DNA of 64,000 nt, taken from the NCBI RefSeq assembly GCF_005771435.1, contig NZ_VANI01000016.1, positions 62,001 through 126,000 on the forward strand, written 5' to 3'. The stretch's first letter is position 1, and each line of letters begins with the position of its first letter. Shown piece after piece: positions 50,392-59,640 of the stretch. The notes under the pieces are model-generated. The model searched no databases, was not told the origin of the DNA, and saw only the letters and a list, made by a program, of their open reading frames with translations. The translations under genes were made by a program, and so were the position numbers. The stretch is from Microbulbifer harenosus. Lineage in GTDB: Bacteria; Pseudomonadota; Gammaproteobacteria; Pseudomonadales; Cellvibrionaceae.

Positions 50392-51228
50392 TTATGTCTG
50401 TTTCGCCGTCTTTTTAAACCACTTTTGTCGCACTATCAGCCTGACATTGGTCGCGGCCAGCAACCAAAGCACGACCAGTGCCGAAGCCATGGAAAACCAC
50501 TGTAGCGCGTAACCATGGTGTTTCTGTGGCTTGACGTTGACCAGTTGCCAGTCGGTAACGAACGCGGTATCCGAGTCTGCACTGAGCCGGATATGCCAGG
50601 AGCTGCGGGTGAGATTCAACCTATCGGCCAGCGCCGCATCCAATTGCTGGATTCGGCCGTGCGGTTCAATGGAACTATTCCCGCCCTCTGTCTGGGTGGT
50701 TTGCGGAACGGGATACAGGAATCCGGTAATGACCTTGGCAGCGAGCGGATAGGCAACATCAGGTAGCTGTCCGCGGTCTGTACCCGCGGCAAGCCAGCCG
50801 CGGTTGATCAGCCAGCGGGTTCTACCACTGCCGCTGTTGGTTTCGAACACCTGTAGAATTTCATAACCGGTACGCCCGTTGCGGGTGCGGTTGTCGAGGT
50901 AGAAATATTCGTCGGTATAAAAGCCGAGCAGACGCACAGGGGTATAGGTTTGTGCTTGGCGCAGCTCGGATATTCTTGCCGGCTGTGCGCTGAGGCGAGC
51001 GTCTATGTCGCGAAGTATCTGCTGCTTTTCCTGCGCGCGCTGCAGTTGCCAGTTACCGAGGCCGAGCAACAACGGAAAAAAACACAGGCACAGGATACTG
51101 AGTGGCCAACTGCGGATAAATGCTACACTGGCTGCTCGCGATGGTTGTCCAATGTCAGCGGAGTGACCTGCGGTTCCGCTCGATAACGCTTTGCCGCGCA
51201 ATGCCTGCGGCGTTCTGGAAGCTGTCAT
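50392..51228 (-). CDS. SURF1 family cytochrome oxidase assembly protein
   Basis: A 278-residue protein with two helices flanking a periplasmic domain: N-terminal (SILCLCFFPLLLGLGNWQLQRA) and C-terminal (YALQWFSMASALVVLWLLAAT). GLGNWQLQRAQEKQ and YALQWF are SURF1 hallmarks. It helps insert heme A into subunit I. It is divergent from the small membrane protein at 51262, 33 bases away. Confidence 0.9.
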   Translation of the reverse strand: MTASRTPQALRGKALSSGTAGHSADIGQPSRAASVAFIRSWPLSILCLCFFPLLLGLGNWQLQRAQEKQQILRDIDARLSAQPARISELRQAQTYTPVRLLGFYTDEYFYLDNRTRNGRTGYEILQVFETNSGSGRTRWLINRGWLAAGTDRGQLPDVAYPLAAKVITGFLYPVPQTTQTEGGNSSIEPHGRIQQLDAALADRLNLTRSSWHIRLSADSDTAFVTDWQLVNVKPQKHHGYALQWFSMASALVVLWLLAATNVRLIVRQKWFKKTAKQT

Positions 51229-51261
51229 GCCAATAAGTACTTCAATAAATGGCGTTTGATT

Positions 51262-51486
51262 ATGTGGCTAAAAGCAATAATTGTTTTGTTGTTTGTCGCC
51301 GTGCTGGCCAGCCTGACCAGCGCTCTGGTATTTCTACTGCGCGATATGGGCGCGCCCGAATCAAAGCGCACACTTTACGCGCTGGGTATTCGCATCACGC
51401 TCGCGGCGCTGTTGCTGCTCGCCATCTGGTATGGATTTTATAGCGGCATTCTTTCCAATACTGCGCCCTGGGCCAACAAATACTAA
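51262..51486 (+). CDS. Twin-transmembrane protein, DUF2909-like
   Basis: A 74-residue protein with two hydrophobic helices (AIIVLLFVAVLASLTSALVF and ITLAALLLLAIWYGFYSG) joined by a short polar loop. Such proteins occur beside cytochrome oxidase genes in gammaproteobacteria and may help assembly; the function is unknown. ATG 51262 is chosen over TTG 51256. It is the only plus-strand gene within the oxidase locus. Confidence 0.8.
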   Translation: MWLKAIIVLLFVAVLASLTSALVFLLRDMGAPESKRTLYALGIRITLAALLLLAIWYGFYSGILSNTAPWANKY

Positions 51487-51514
51487 TTAGTCACTGTTTC
51501 TGTGACGGTGATAT

Positions 51515-51546
51515 ACCTGGCGGAGATTGCGAAATCTCCCCCAGGT
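51515..51546. terminator. Hairpin between convergent oxidase-locus genes
   Basis: ACCTGG-C-GGAGATT (51515-51528) pairs with AATCTCC-C-CCAGGT (51533-51546), 13 pairs with one C-C mismatch and a GCGA loop. It lies between the plus-strand gene ending at 51486 and the minus-strand subunit III gene ending at 51592. No long T-run is present, so it is probably a bidirectional terminator of moderate strength. Confidence 0.55.
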
Positions 51547-51591
51547 GACTTACCTTCACCCCAATTTTCTGGCCTCGCTTCTCTGGTCGAC

Positions 51592-52482
51592 TTACGCACC
51601 CAATACATAAACAAAGATAAACAGTCCCACCCACACCACATCCACAAAGTGCCAGTACCAACTGGCCGCCTCAAAGCCAAAGTGATCGTTCGGCTTGAAG
51701 TGGTGAGCGATTACTGAGCGCAGCAACATAATCAGCAACATGATGGTACCAAGGGTGACATGGGCGCCATGGAAGCCGGTGAGCATGAAGAAGGTGGTGC
51801 CGTAGATACCGGACTCCAGCGTCAGCCCGAGGTGCTGATAGGCTTCAAGATATTCTTCGACCTGGAAGAACAGGAAGGCGGCGCCGAGGACCACGGTAAT
51901 GCCAAGCCAAATATTGAATGCCTGGCGTTTGTTCTTTTTCAGAAATACATGCGCCACATGCACGGTGACACTGGAAGCCAGCAGCAGAAAGGTGTTGAGC
52001 AGCGGAAGGTGCCAGGGGTCGATAACGCCTTTGGGGCCGACTACCTTGGCGGCATCACCGCTCACCGCCTGATCGGGGGTTACCATCAGCGGCCAGGTGT
52101 TCTGGAAGCCCTCCCACAGCATATTGGAGGAACCGCGGTCCCCTTCGCCACCGAGCCACGGCAGAGTAAAGGTGCGGATGTAGTACAGGGCTCCGAAGAA
52201 GGCTGCGAAGAACATGACTTCGGAGAAAATGAACCAACCCATGCCCCACACATAAGAGCGTTTCAGCTGGTCGCTGTTCAGCCCCTGCATGTTTTCGCGG
52301 ATAACGGCGGCGAACCAAAACCACAATACCGTGGCCAGGGCGAGAGCGCCGGCGAAGAATATGTACGAGCTGCCGCCGTTGACCCAGTTGGCGGCGCCGA
52401 ATGCGGTTAGAAACATGCCTATGGTGGCAAAAATAGGCAGCCGGGACTGCTCGGGAACGTAGTAGCTGCTTTCGGTGGCCAT
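51592..52482 (-). CDS. ctaE: Cytochrome c oxidase subunit III
   Basis: A 296-residue membrane protein with seven helices. Typical segments are RSYVWGMGWFIFSEVMFFAAFFGALYY, the GFHGAHVTLG motif and the C-terminal ASWYWHFVDVVWVGLF. It belongs to the aa3-type oxidase with the neighbouring ctaC and ctaD genes. Confidence 0.94.
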   Translation of the reverse strand: MATESSYYVPEQSRLPIFATIGMFLTAFGAANWVNGGSSYIFFAGALALATVLWFWFAAVIRENMQGLNSDQLKRSYVWGMGWFIFSEVMFFAAFFGALYYIRTFTLPWLGGEGDRGSSNMLWEGFQNTWPLMVTPDQAVSGDAAKVVGPKGVIDPWHLPLLNTFLLLASSVTVHVAHVFLKKNKRQAFNIWLGITVVLGAAFLFFQVEEYLEAYQHLGLTLESGIYGTTFFMLTGFHGAHVTLGTIMLLIMLLRSVIAHHFKPNDHFGFEAASWYWHFVDVVWVGLFIFVYVLGA

Positions 52483-52536
52483 AGTTATCTATCCCTCTCG
52501 CTTGGTGCCTGTCTTACATTGGGCTCAGATCTGGGC

Positions 52537-53106
52537 TCAAATTGGGGAGGCATCCGCTTTCTTGTTTTGTGTCTGTTGCGCTATCCGGTCCGTGACATCA
52601 AACAGCGTGTAGGAGAGCGTTATGGTATTCACGCCGGGCGGCAGGTCCGGGTCGACGATGAAACGCAGACCCAGCTCGGCGGTCTCGCCGGCGGCGAGTG
52701 TTTGCTGATTGAAGCAGAAACACTCGGTCTTGTGGAAATAGCTGGCGGCCTTGAAAGGCACGAGGCTCGGAATTGCCTGGCCGACCATATCGCGATCGGT
52801 GGGATTGCGCGCGTGAAAGACGGTATCCACTGCCTCGCCGGGATGCACCTTCAACTCCACTACCCCGGGTTTGAATTCCCAGGGCATGTTTTCGTTATTG
52901 CTGGCAACAAATTGCACCTTCACCGTTCGCTGTGTATCTACCGCAGCGGGTACCGCTTCGTAGCGCCCGCCGGTTTTGCCGTTGAGACCGGTGATTTCAC
53001 AAAAGGCGTCGTACAATGGCGGCATCACGAAGAGTGCAAAGCCGAGCATGCCGACCGCGAGGGTCAGCAGCTTGGCGGTGGTTCTGGTATTTGCACTCAT
53101 TGCCAT
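52537..53106 (-). CDS. ctaG: Cytochrome c oxidase assembly protein CtaG/Cox11
   Basis: A 189-residue copper chaperone with one N-terminal helix (LLTLAVGMLGFALFVMPPLYDAFCE) and an immunoglobulin-like domain. FHKTECFCFNQQTL contains the CFCF copper site. It supplies copper to the CuB centre of subunit I. It lies between the genes for subunits I and III, as in many proteobacteria. Confidence 0.93.
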   Translation of the reverse strand: MAMSANTRTTAKLLTLAVGMLGFALFVMPPLYDAFCEITGLNGKTGGRYEAVPAAVDTQRTVKVQFVASNNENMPWEFKPGVVELKVHPGEAVDTVFHARNPTDRDMVGQAIPSLVPFKAASYFHKTECFCFNQQTLAAGETAELGLRFIVDPDLPPGVNTITLSYTLFDVTDRIAQQTQNKKADASPI

Positions 53107-53124
53107 GGTCGCTACTTCAAAAAA

Positions 53125-54675
53125 TCAGCGCACAACCGGCGGGGTGCTGAAGGTGTGGTAAGGCGCCGGCGAGGGCACGGTCCACTCCAGTCCCTGCGGG
53201 TTTTCCCAGACTTCATCGGTGGCCTTTTTGCCACCGCGCACGGTGCGGATCACATTAAACAGGAACACGATCTGCGCCGCGCCGAACAGGAAGGCGCCCA
53301 CGCTGGCAATCTGGTTGAAGTCGGCAAATTGCAGCGCGTAGTCGGGAATCCGCCGCGGCATACCCGCGAGACCGACAAAGTGCATCGGGAAAAAGGTGAC
53401 GTTCAGGCCGATAAACGCGAGCCAGAAATGCACCTTGCCCATCGCCTCGTTGTACATATTGCCGGTCCACTTCGGCAGCCAGTAATACACACCGGCGGTG
53501 ATGGAGAAGATCGCACCCGGCACCAGCACATAGTGGAAGTGCGCCACCACAAAGTAGGTGTCGTGATACTGGAAGTCGGCCGGGGCAATCGCCAGCATCA
53601 GACCGGAGAAGCCACCCAGGGTAAACAGGATCACGAAGGCGATGGAGAACAGCATCGGCGTCTCGAAGGTCATCGACCCCCGGAACATGGTGGTCACCCA
53701 GTTGAACACCTTCACCCCGGTGGGCACCGCGATCAGCATGGTGGCGTACATGAAGAACAGTTCACCGGCGATGGGCATGCCCACGGTGAACATGTGGTGC
53801 GCCCACACAATGAAACTCAGGAACGCAATGGACGCGGTGGCGTACACCATGGAGCTGTAACCGAACAGCGGCTTGCGCGCGAAAGTGGGAATGATCGCCG
53901 ACACAATACCGAAGGCCGGCAAGATCATGATGTACACCTCGGGGTGGCCGAAGAACCAGAATACGTGCTGGAAGAGTACCGGGTCGCCACCGCCGGCGGC
54001 ACTGAAGAAGCTGGTGCCGAAATGAATATCCATCAGCATCATGGTCACCACGCCCGCGAGCACCGGCATCACCGCGATCAGTAGATAGGCGGTAATCAAC
54101 CAGGTCCACACGAACAGCGGCATCTTCATCAGGGTCATGCCCGGCGCGCGCATATTGAGGATGGTGGCGACGATATTGATCGCACCCATGATCGAAGACG
54201 CACCCATGATGTGGATGGAGAAAATGAAGAAGGTCACGCTCGGCGGCGCGTACTCGGTGGACAGCGGAGCGTAGAAAGTCCAGCCGAAGTTCGGAGCACC
54301 GCCCTCCATAAACAGGGTGGATGCCAGCATCGCGAACGCGAACGGCAGAATCCAGAAACTCCAGTTGTTCATACGCGGCAGCGCCATATCCGGAGCACCG
54401 ATCATCATCGGCACCATCCAGTTGGCGAGGCCGACGAATGCCGGCATCACCGCACCGAACACCATGATCAGGCCGTGCATGGTGGTCATCTGGTTAAAGA
54501 ATTCCGGCTGCACGATCTGCAGGCCGGGTTGGAAAAGTTCGGCGCGAATTACCAGCGCCATACATCCGCCGAGCAGGAACATCGCGAAACTGAACCACAG
54601 GTACATCGAGCCGATGTCTTTGTGGTTGGTGGTGTAGAGCCAGCGGGTAAAACCGGGTTTGGGACCGTGTGCCAT
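53125..54675 (-). CDS. ctaD: Cytochrome c oxidase subunit I
   Basis: A 516-residue heme-copper oxidase core with twelve helices. Ligands are seen in TTMHGLIMVFGAVMP (low-spin heme His), WFFGHPEVYIMILPAFG (CuB His and cross-linked Tyr), VWAHHMFTVG (the His-His pair), and HDTYFVVAHFHYVL (heme a3/a His). It reduces oxygen and pumps protons. It starts 24 bases after subunit II. Confidence 0.96.
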   Translation of the reverse strand: MAHGPKPGFTRWLYTTNHKDIGSMYLWFSFAMFLLGGCMALVIRAELFQPGLQIVQPEFFNQMTTMHGLIMVFGAVMPAFVGLANWMVPMMIGAPDMALPRMNNWSFWILPFAFAMLASTLFMEGGAPNFGWTFYAPLSTEYAPPSVTFFIFSIHIMGASSIMGAINIVATILNMRAPGMTLMKMPLFVWTWLITAYLLIAVMPVLAGVVTMMLMDIHFGTSFFSAAGGGDPVLFQHVFWFFGHPEVYIMILPAFGIVSAIIPTFARKPLFGYSSMVYATASIAFLSFIVWAHHMFTVGMPIAGELFFMYATMLIAVPTGVKVFNWVTTMFRGSMTFETPMLFSIAFVILFTLGGFSGLMLAIAPADFQYHDTYFVVAHFHYVLVPGAIFSITAGVYYWLPKWTGNMYNEAMGKVHFWLAFIGLNVTFFPMHFVGLAGMPRRIPDYALQFADFNQIASVGAFLFGAAQIVFLFNVIRTVRGGKKATDEVWENPQGLEWTVPSPAPYHTFSTPPVVR

Positions 54676-54699
54676 AACTAAACTCCTTTCGGCTCCTGC

Positions 54700-55860
54700 T
54701 TACTTATTCTTGAAATTGAGAATGTCGATGGGCTGCACGGTGTCGCCCATGTTGTTGCCGAAGGCATTGCGCTGGTAGGTGATGACCGCAGCGAGGTCCA
54801 CTTCATTCAGCTGGGCGCCGAAGGCCTGCATCGCCGGATTCTTCGGCGAACCGTTCACCACCATGCTCATGTGACCTTCCATGCCGCCGGTGGCGACCTT
54901 GGAACCGGCAATGGCCGGGAAGGTACCGGGCACGCCCTGACCATTGGGCTGGTGGCAGGCGGCGCAGGTGCTGGCATAGACTTTTTTGCCGCGCTCATAG
55001 AGCTCGTCGAAGGTGAAAGTCTTGTTGGTCAATTCCTTAATCAGCGCGGCCTGTTCTGCGCGGTCATTCAACCAGGAGTGATATTCGTCTTCCGGTACCG
55101 CCTTGACCACGATGGGCATGAAACCGTGGTCCTTGCCACACAGTTCCGCACACTGGCCGCGGTAAATTCCGGGCTCGTCGATACGGGTCCAGGACTCATT
55201 CACGAAGCCCGGAATCGCATCTTTCTTCACCGCCAGGTCCGGTACCCACCACGCGTGGATCACGTCGTTGGCGGTAATCAGAAAGCGGATTTTTTTATTC
55301 ACCGGTACCACCAGCGGCTCGTCCACTTCCAGCAGGTAGTGATCGCCTTTAGGTTGCTGGTTGCTGATCTGGGAATGCGGGGTGGAGAGATTGGAGAAGA
55401 AGGAAACATCGGAACCCAGGTAGTCGTATTTCCACTTCCACTGGTAGCCGGTGATCATGATGTCGAGATCGGCTTCCTTGGTGTCGTAGATGTCGTACAG
55501 GGTTTTGGTGGCGGGAATCGCCATTCCGATAAGAATCAGCGTGGGCACGATGGTCCAGGCCAGTTCCACCAGCGTACTCTCGTGGAATTGCGCCGCCTGG
55601 TACCCCCTGCTCTTGCGGTGGCGCCACATGCTGTAGAACATCACCCCGAACACCACTATGCCAATCGCCACGCAGATCCAGAAAATCAGCATGTGCAGAT
55701 CGTAAGTGGTACGGGAAACCTCGGTTACCCCCTGGGTCATATTGACCCCCCAGCGCGCTACGCCCTCTTCCGCTTTTTGCGCCGTTTCCTGGGCAAATGC
55801 GGTAGAAGCGAAGGCCGAGACAGTCGGGAAGGCGAACAGCCGTTTGAAGCCCATCAACAT
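54700..55860 (-). CDS. ctaC: Cytochrome c oxidase subunit II with C-terminal cytochrome c domain
   Basis: A 386-residue protein: signal peptide (to STAFA-QE), two helices, a cupredoxin domain with the CuA site (GQCAELCGKDHGFM) and a C-terminal heme-binding domain (STCAACHQPNG). The fused cytochrome c is typical of caa3-like subunit II. ATG 55860 is used; ATG 55854, with AGG eight bases upstream, is equally possible. The frame continues 64 codons further without homology. It is the first gene of the operon. Confidence 0.93.
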   Translation of the reverse strand: MLMGFKRLFAFPTVSAFASTAFAQETAQKAEEGVARWGVNMTQGVTEVSRTTYDLHMLIFWICVAIGIVVFGVMFYSMWRHRKSRGYQAAQFHESTLVELAWTIVPTLILIGMAIPATKTLYDIYDTKEADLDIMITGYQWKWKYDYLGSDVSFFSNLSTPHSQISNQQPKGDHYLLEVDEPLVVPVNKKIRFLITANDVIHAWWVPDLAVKKDAIPGFVNESWTRIDEPGIYRGQCAELCGKDHGFMPIVVKAVPEDEYHSWLNDRAEQAALIKELTNKTFTFDELYERGKKVYASTCAACHQPNGQGVPGTFPAIAGSKVATGGMEGHMSMVVNGSPKNPAMQAFGAQLNEVDLAAVITYQRNAFGNNMGDTVQPIDILNFKNK

Positions 55861-56274
55861 CGCCTGCAGATCTCCATGTTTGTTATTCTCGCGAGCCGCG
55901 GTCCTGCGGTCACATCGCTGCTTGTCACACGGCCAATGACGCGTGTAGGGTCGCGGCGCTGCAACCAACAAGATAGCAAAACCCTGTGACAGCGGTTGGC
56001 TGCTGGGAGAACTGGAGTCTGCCCCGATAGGGATATCGGGAAAAATCCACACATGAAAATGTGGACATGCTGTAGTAAACCAAGACTACATACACTGTTC
56101 GCACAACCCGGGGAGGCCGCAGCTGCGCGATACTGCCGTCAGTGCAACTTGTTATTTTTACTTCAGATGTCGTCGCCCGGAAGGTACAACCAACAACCTG
56201 TGTCTTTTTGTCGCATCTAGCACTGACCAAAAGAAACACATCACCAGAAGAAAGTCAATTCACCGCCACGCTGT
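55861..56274. other. Gap upstream of ctaC, no gene, two inverted repeats
   Basis: This divergent region should hold the promoters of ctaC (minus) and the MATE gene (plus). Two short inverted repeats are visible: TGTAGT...ACTACA (56071-56090) and TCCACA...TGTGGA (56046-56065). On the minus strand the second is followed by TTTTT, so a leader attenuator for the oxidase operon is possible. No clear -35/-10 pair was identified. Confidence 0.4.
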
Positions 56275-57645
56275 ATGAAGAAATTATCGGTGCGGTTGCG
56301 CCCGGGCTCGAGAGGACTCTCGCGCCGCAGCACCACCCCCTACCTGAGGGTCTGGTATCTCGCCTGGCCCATGATTCTGAGCAACATTACCGTGCCACTG
56401 CTCGGTGCTGTAGATACTGCAGTGCTCGGACATCTGCCCAGCCCGGAATATCTTTCCGGCGTCGCCATTGGCGCGAGCGTAATCTCCATGCTGCTGTGGG
56501 CCTTCGGTTTCCTGCGCATGGGCACCACCGGTCTGGTGGCGCGTGCGAACGACGGCGGCGCGCGCTGGCTGCTGCGCTCACTGTGTCTCGCGGGCGCCTT
56601 GGGTGCGCTGTTGCTGCTACTGGCATCACCGCTGCTAGCGGCGATCACCCAGTGGATGAATGCCAGCGCCGACGCCGCGCCCCACGCCCGCGCCTACCTG
56701 CAAATCCGATTGCTGAGTGCGCCGTTGGCGCTGGCGAATTTCGCGCTGCTCGGATTTTTTATCGGCCGCCAGGACAGCCGCGCACCGCTCGTCATTCTGG
56801 TCGCTGCCAATCTGCTGAATATTCTGTTGGACTTGCTACTGATCCTCGGGCTCAACATGGGCGCGCGCGGCGCCGCCTGGGCCTCGGTGAGCGCCGACCT
56901 GTGCGGTTTTGCGCTGGCATGGTGGCTGCTCGGCAGGCGCCACGGCGAAGCCCTGAGCGAAATGGCCGGCATGTTGCGGGAAGCGGATTTCTGGCCCTGG
57001 CGCGCCATCTCTCCCTGGCAGGAACTGCTGCGGATCAACAGCGATCTGTTCATCCGCACCTGTCTGTTGCTGTTCACTCTGACATTTTTCACCGCTCAGG
57101 GCGCCGCTCTGGGCGACACCGTGCTCGCGGCCAATGCCATCCTGCTGCAGCTACTGATGATGACATCCTATGCGCTGGACGGTTTTGCCCACGCCACCGA
57201 ATCTCTGGTGGGACGCGCGGTCGGCCGCGGTTCCGCTACACAGTTCCGCCGCACCACGGCAGCCGCAGGTGTCTGGGCACTGGGCACGGCGCTGCTGATC
57301 AGCGCGTTACTGGTGGTGGGAGGGGAGTGGATTCTGCCGCTGTTTACGGATATTTCCGCGGTGTTGCGCACGGCAGAGGCGTTTTACCCCTGGCTCTGTG
57401 CCCTGCCGCTGGTGGCGGTATGGAGCTACCAGCTCGACGGGGTTTTCATCGGCGCCGGCAAGAGCCAACAGATGCGCAACACGATGTTTATCGCCACCGT
57501 GATGGTTTTTTTGCCCTGCTGGTGGTTTACCCGCCATTATGACAATGTTGGCGTCTGGTTCAGCCTGTTTTTGTGGTTTGTCGCACGATCCACCGGATTG
57601 ATGGTCTATTTTTATATCTACACTAAAAACAAATCATGGCTGTAA
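56275..57645 (+). CDS. MATE family efflux transporter (DinF-like)
   Basis: A 456-residue membrane protein with about twelve helices. AWPMILSNITVPLLGAVDTAVLGHL near the N-terminus carries the conserved Asp of DinF-type MATE pumps, and AYALDGFAHATESLVG is the matching segment in the second half. It should export organic cations or toxic compounds using a Na+ or H+ gradient. The ATG lacks a strong ribosome site. Confidence 0.88.
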   Translation: MKKLSVRLRPGSRGLSRRSTTPYLRVWYLAWPMILSNITVPLLGAVDTAVLGHLPSPEYLSGVAIGASVISMLLWAFGFLRMGTTGLVARANDGGARWLLRSLCLAGALGALLLLLASPLLAAITQWMNASADAAPHARAYLQIRLLSAPLALANFALLGFFIGRQDSRAPLVILVAANLLNILLDLLLILGLNMGARGAAWASVSADLCGFALAWWLLGRRHGEALSEMAGMLREADFWPWRAISPWQELLRINSDLFIRTCLLLFTLTFFTAQGAALGDTVLAANAILLQLLMMTSYALDGFAHATESLVGRAVGRGSATQFRRTTAAAGVWALGTALLISALLVVGGEWILPLFTDISAVLRTAEAFYPWLCALPLVAVWSYQLDGVFIGAGKSQQMRNTMFIATVMVFLPCWWFTRHYDNVGVWFSLFLWFVARSTGLMVYFYIYTKNKSWL

Positions 57646-57756
57646 TTGGAGCTACGGTACCGATTCCTCTTCCATCGTTAAGCCGTCTTGTCCGCCCTAT
57701 TGGACACAGCCCGATCCGGGCATTGCGGGGGTCCAGCAGGTACTGATCGACAAAGA

Positions 57757-57787
57757 AACGGGGAGGCGGTTTCGCCGTTTTCGTTTT
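57757..57787 (+). terminator. Weak terminator after the MATE gene
   Basis: GGCG-GTTT-CGCC (57765-57776) forms a short stem, extended by AAACGG/CCGTTT pairing, and is followed by a T-rich GTTTTCGTTTT. It ends only six bases before the next start codon, so that gene may have its own promoter inside the gap or be translated with little leader. Confidence 0.4.
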
Positions 57788-57792
57788 GATGT

Positions 57793-58452
57793 ATGTCTGA
57801 CCATTACCACTTGATCCAGCAGTGCATCGACCGCGCGGTTGCCGCGGAACAGGCCAGGGGCCGATTCCGGCGCTCCCTGCACGACACCCTGCCCAACCTG
57901 CACCGTAGCATTCAGTTGCCACAGCGCGATGCGCCACTGCACCTCACCTGTTTTGTGATCCGCTACATCCAGGTCATTCCCGGCTGGCTACAGCGTCTGG
58001 ATCAGTTGTGTCAGGCCGGCGGCCTCGATTTTTATCCGGTGCGCGAACTCATTCTGCACAGTTTCAGTGAAATCCCCGAGCGCCAACCCTATGAGCATGG
58101 GCTCGGTTCCATTCTCGACGAGGCTTATCTCGCCCACCGCACCATGGAAGAAATCAATGACGTGCTGCAGCCCTTGTGCGGTACTCCGCTGCTGCCGATG
58201 GACCCGCTGGTGGCCAATCTGGTTGTGCGCGAGTTGTTGGGGGAAGCGCTGGCCTGCCAACTGGACGACCTGGCATGCGTGCTGCTGCAGCGCTTTGAGC
58301 CGACTGCACTTGATCCCGCGCGGCTCGTTTCGATGATCCTTTACAAGCAGCGCTACGACGATGCCCCGGGAGAGTGGCCGGATTTCGCCAACCATATGCA
58401 GATTGAACTGAGCACGCCATCCCTGGCACAGCAGTTTGATCTTTCGCACTAA
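57793..58452 (+). CDS. Conserved protein of unknown function
   Basis: A 219-residue soluble, helical protein with no signal peptide. Notable segments are HLTCFVIRYIQVIPGWLQRLDQLC, ILDEAYLAHRTMEEINDVL and LVANLVVRELLGEALACQLDD. The family was not recognised. No ribosome site is visible just before ATG 57793; a GGGGAGG lies about 25 bases upstream, inside a hairpin. It converges with the gene at 58505. Confidence 0.65.
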   Translation: MSDHYHLIQQCIDRAVAAEQARGRFRRSLHDTLPNLHRSIQLPQRDAPLHLTCFVIRYIQVIPGWLQRLDQLCQAGGLDFYPVRELILHSFSEIPERQPYEHGLGSILDEAYLAHRTMEEINDVLQPLCGTPLLPMDPLVANLVVRELLGEALACQLDDLACVLLQRFEPTALDPARLVSMILYKQRYDDAPGEWPDFANHMQIELSTPSLAQQFDLSH

Positions 58453-58504
58453 CAGTACTTCCAAGCCGAATCATTTACCGTTTCGGCAAACCACTAGCAT
58501 CTTC

Positions 58505-59311
58505 TCAGTGCTGGACGATAAGACGCCAATTGCTGAAAAAATCCACCTCACCCTGTAACAGCGCACGGTTGAGATCATCCGCCTGGCGGTGGAGGTTTTT
58601 ATTGTAGAAAAACAGACTGCCACCGCGCAGGGTAAAGCCCTTCGGGTTATCGGTCAGCAGTTGGTAGAACGATTCCTGCCGTTCCAGATACTGCAATACC
58701 CGCTGCTTGCTGAATTGTCCCTTGCGGTACTTGTCAAAAATGGCCTTCTGCAGCTGCTGATCCGTCAGCGCACGCGCCTCCGGTGATATCCGGTTGGTAT
58801 CCAGCAGCCTTTTCACATCCGCCCGCAGATCATCCAGATAGCGGTCGGCGGCTTCCGCTGCGATTCTGGTGCGGTAAATCGCCTTTATCCGCCGCTCCTG
58901 AAACTGTTCGCTCTTCGCCGTATCCAGACGCCAGATATCCTTCTTTGCCATTTCTGTGAGCGGGCGAAAAATGGTCCGGTGCTGACGGTTGGAATTGACC
59001 GTAAGGCGGTCGCACACATCCAATGCGCCTTGCCAGTCTGCGAATGGCTTTTGTATGCCAACCGTATCTGGCAGTGCGGTTACCCGCTGTTTCAGACGCT
59101 CCTCCTCTTCATTCAACTGTCCGGGATTGCTCTCCCAGTCGTTTGCCTGCAGGGAAAACAGTGAAAGCAGCCCCTGATTGACGCAGCGGGTAATCAGGTA
59201 GGCAGCTTGCGCCTGCTGCTGTTCGCGCACCTTGCGGTAGTGTTCCAGACCATACAGTCCGGCAATCACAACAACGATCGCCAGCGCGATCAGCGGGTAA
59301 AGTTTTTTCAA
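58505..59311 (-). CDS. Membrane-anchored protein of unknown function
   Basis: A 268-residue protein with one N-terminal helix (LIALAIVVVIAGLYGLEHY) and a long helical periplasmic domain rich in charged residues, containing two cysteines (TRCVNQG and DVCDRL). The family was not recognised. It lies 19 bases downstream of the YheV-like gene and may be co-transcribed with it. Confidence 0.65.
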   Translation of the reverse strand: MKKLYPLIALAIVVVIAGLYGLEHYRKVREQQQAQAAYLITRCVNQGLLSLFSLQANDWESNPGQLNEEEERLKQRVTALPDTVGIQKPFADWQGALDVCDRLTVNSNRQHRTIFRPLTEMAKKDIWRLDTAKSEQFQERRIKAIYRTRIAAEAADRYLDDLRADVKRLLDTNRISPEARALTDQQLQKAIFDKYRKGQFSKQRVLQYLERQESFYQLLTDNPKGFTLRGGSLFFYNKNLHRQADDLNRALLQGEVDFFSNWRLIVQH

Positions 59312-59330
59312 GGGTATCGATTTCTGTGGA

Positions 59331-59600
59331 TTACTTTTTATTATCCGTCTTGCCAGACGGCAGCAGTATTTTTACCGCGGTTTCTTCCACTTCCCTGTCG
59401 GCAGTCTGGTTGACGCGAGTATCCAGCTCCCGCGCCGAAGCCTGAAGTCGGATCTCATCCTTGAAGCCACAGGCCACGCATTCGCGATAGTTTTTATCGC
59501 CCAGTTTGTAATTGACGATTCTGTCCATGGCACTGCAGCGGGGACACACCGCACCGGCAATAAAGCGGCGCTTTACCGGTTTTTCAAATTCTTCGCTCAA
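59331..59600 (-). CDS. YheV-like zinc ribbon protein
   Basis: An 89-residue protein. RRFIAGAVCPRCSAMD and YRECVACGFKDE give two CxxC pairs of a zinc ribbon, matching the YheV family of gammaproteobacteria. The family commonly lies next to prlC, as here (40 bases). Its function is unknown. Confidence 0.85.
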   Translation of the reverse strand: MSEEFEKPVKRRFIAGAVCPRCSAMDRIVNYKLGDKNYRECVACGFKDEIRLQASARELDTRVNQTADREVEETAVKILLPSGKTDNKK

Positions 59601-59640
59601 GGTCTACCTCTTTTACAGCCTGGCTGGCTGAATACCCGAC

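Noticed and set aside
52519..54084. 521-codon plus-strand open frame across subunit I and ctaG
   Set aside because: Antisense shadow of two certain genes; His/Gly-rich composition with no family resemblance.
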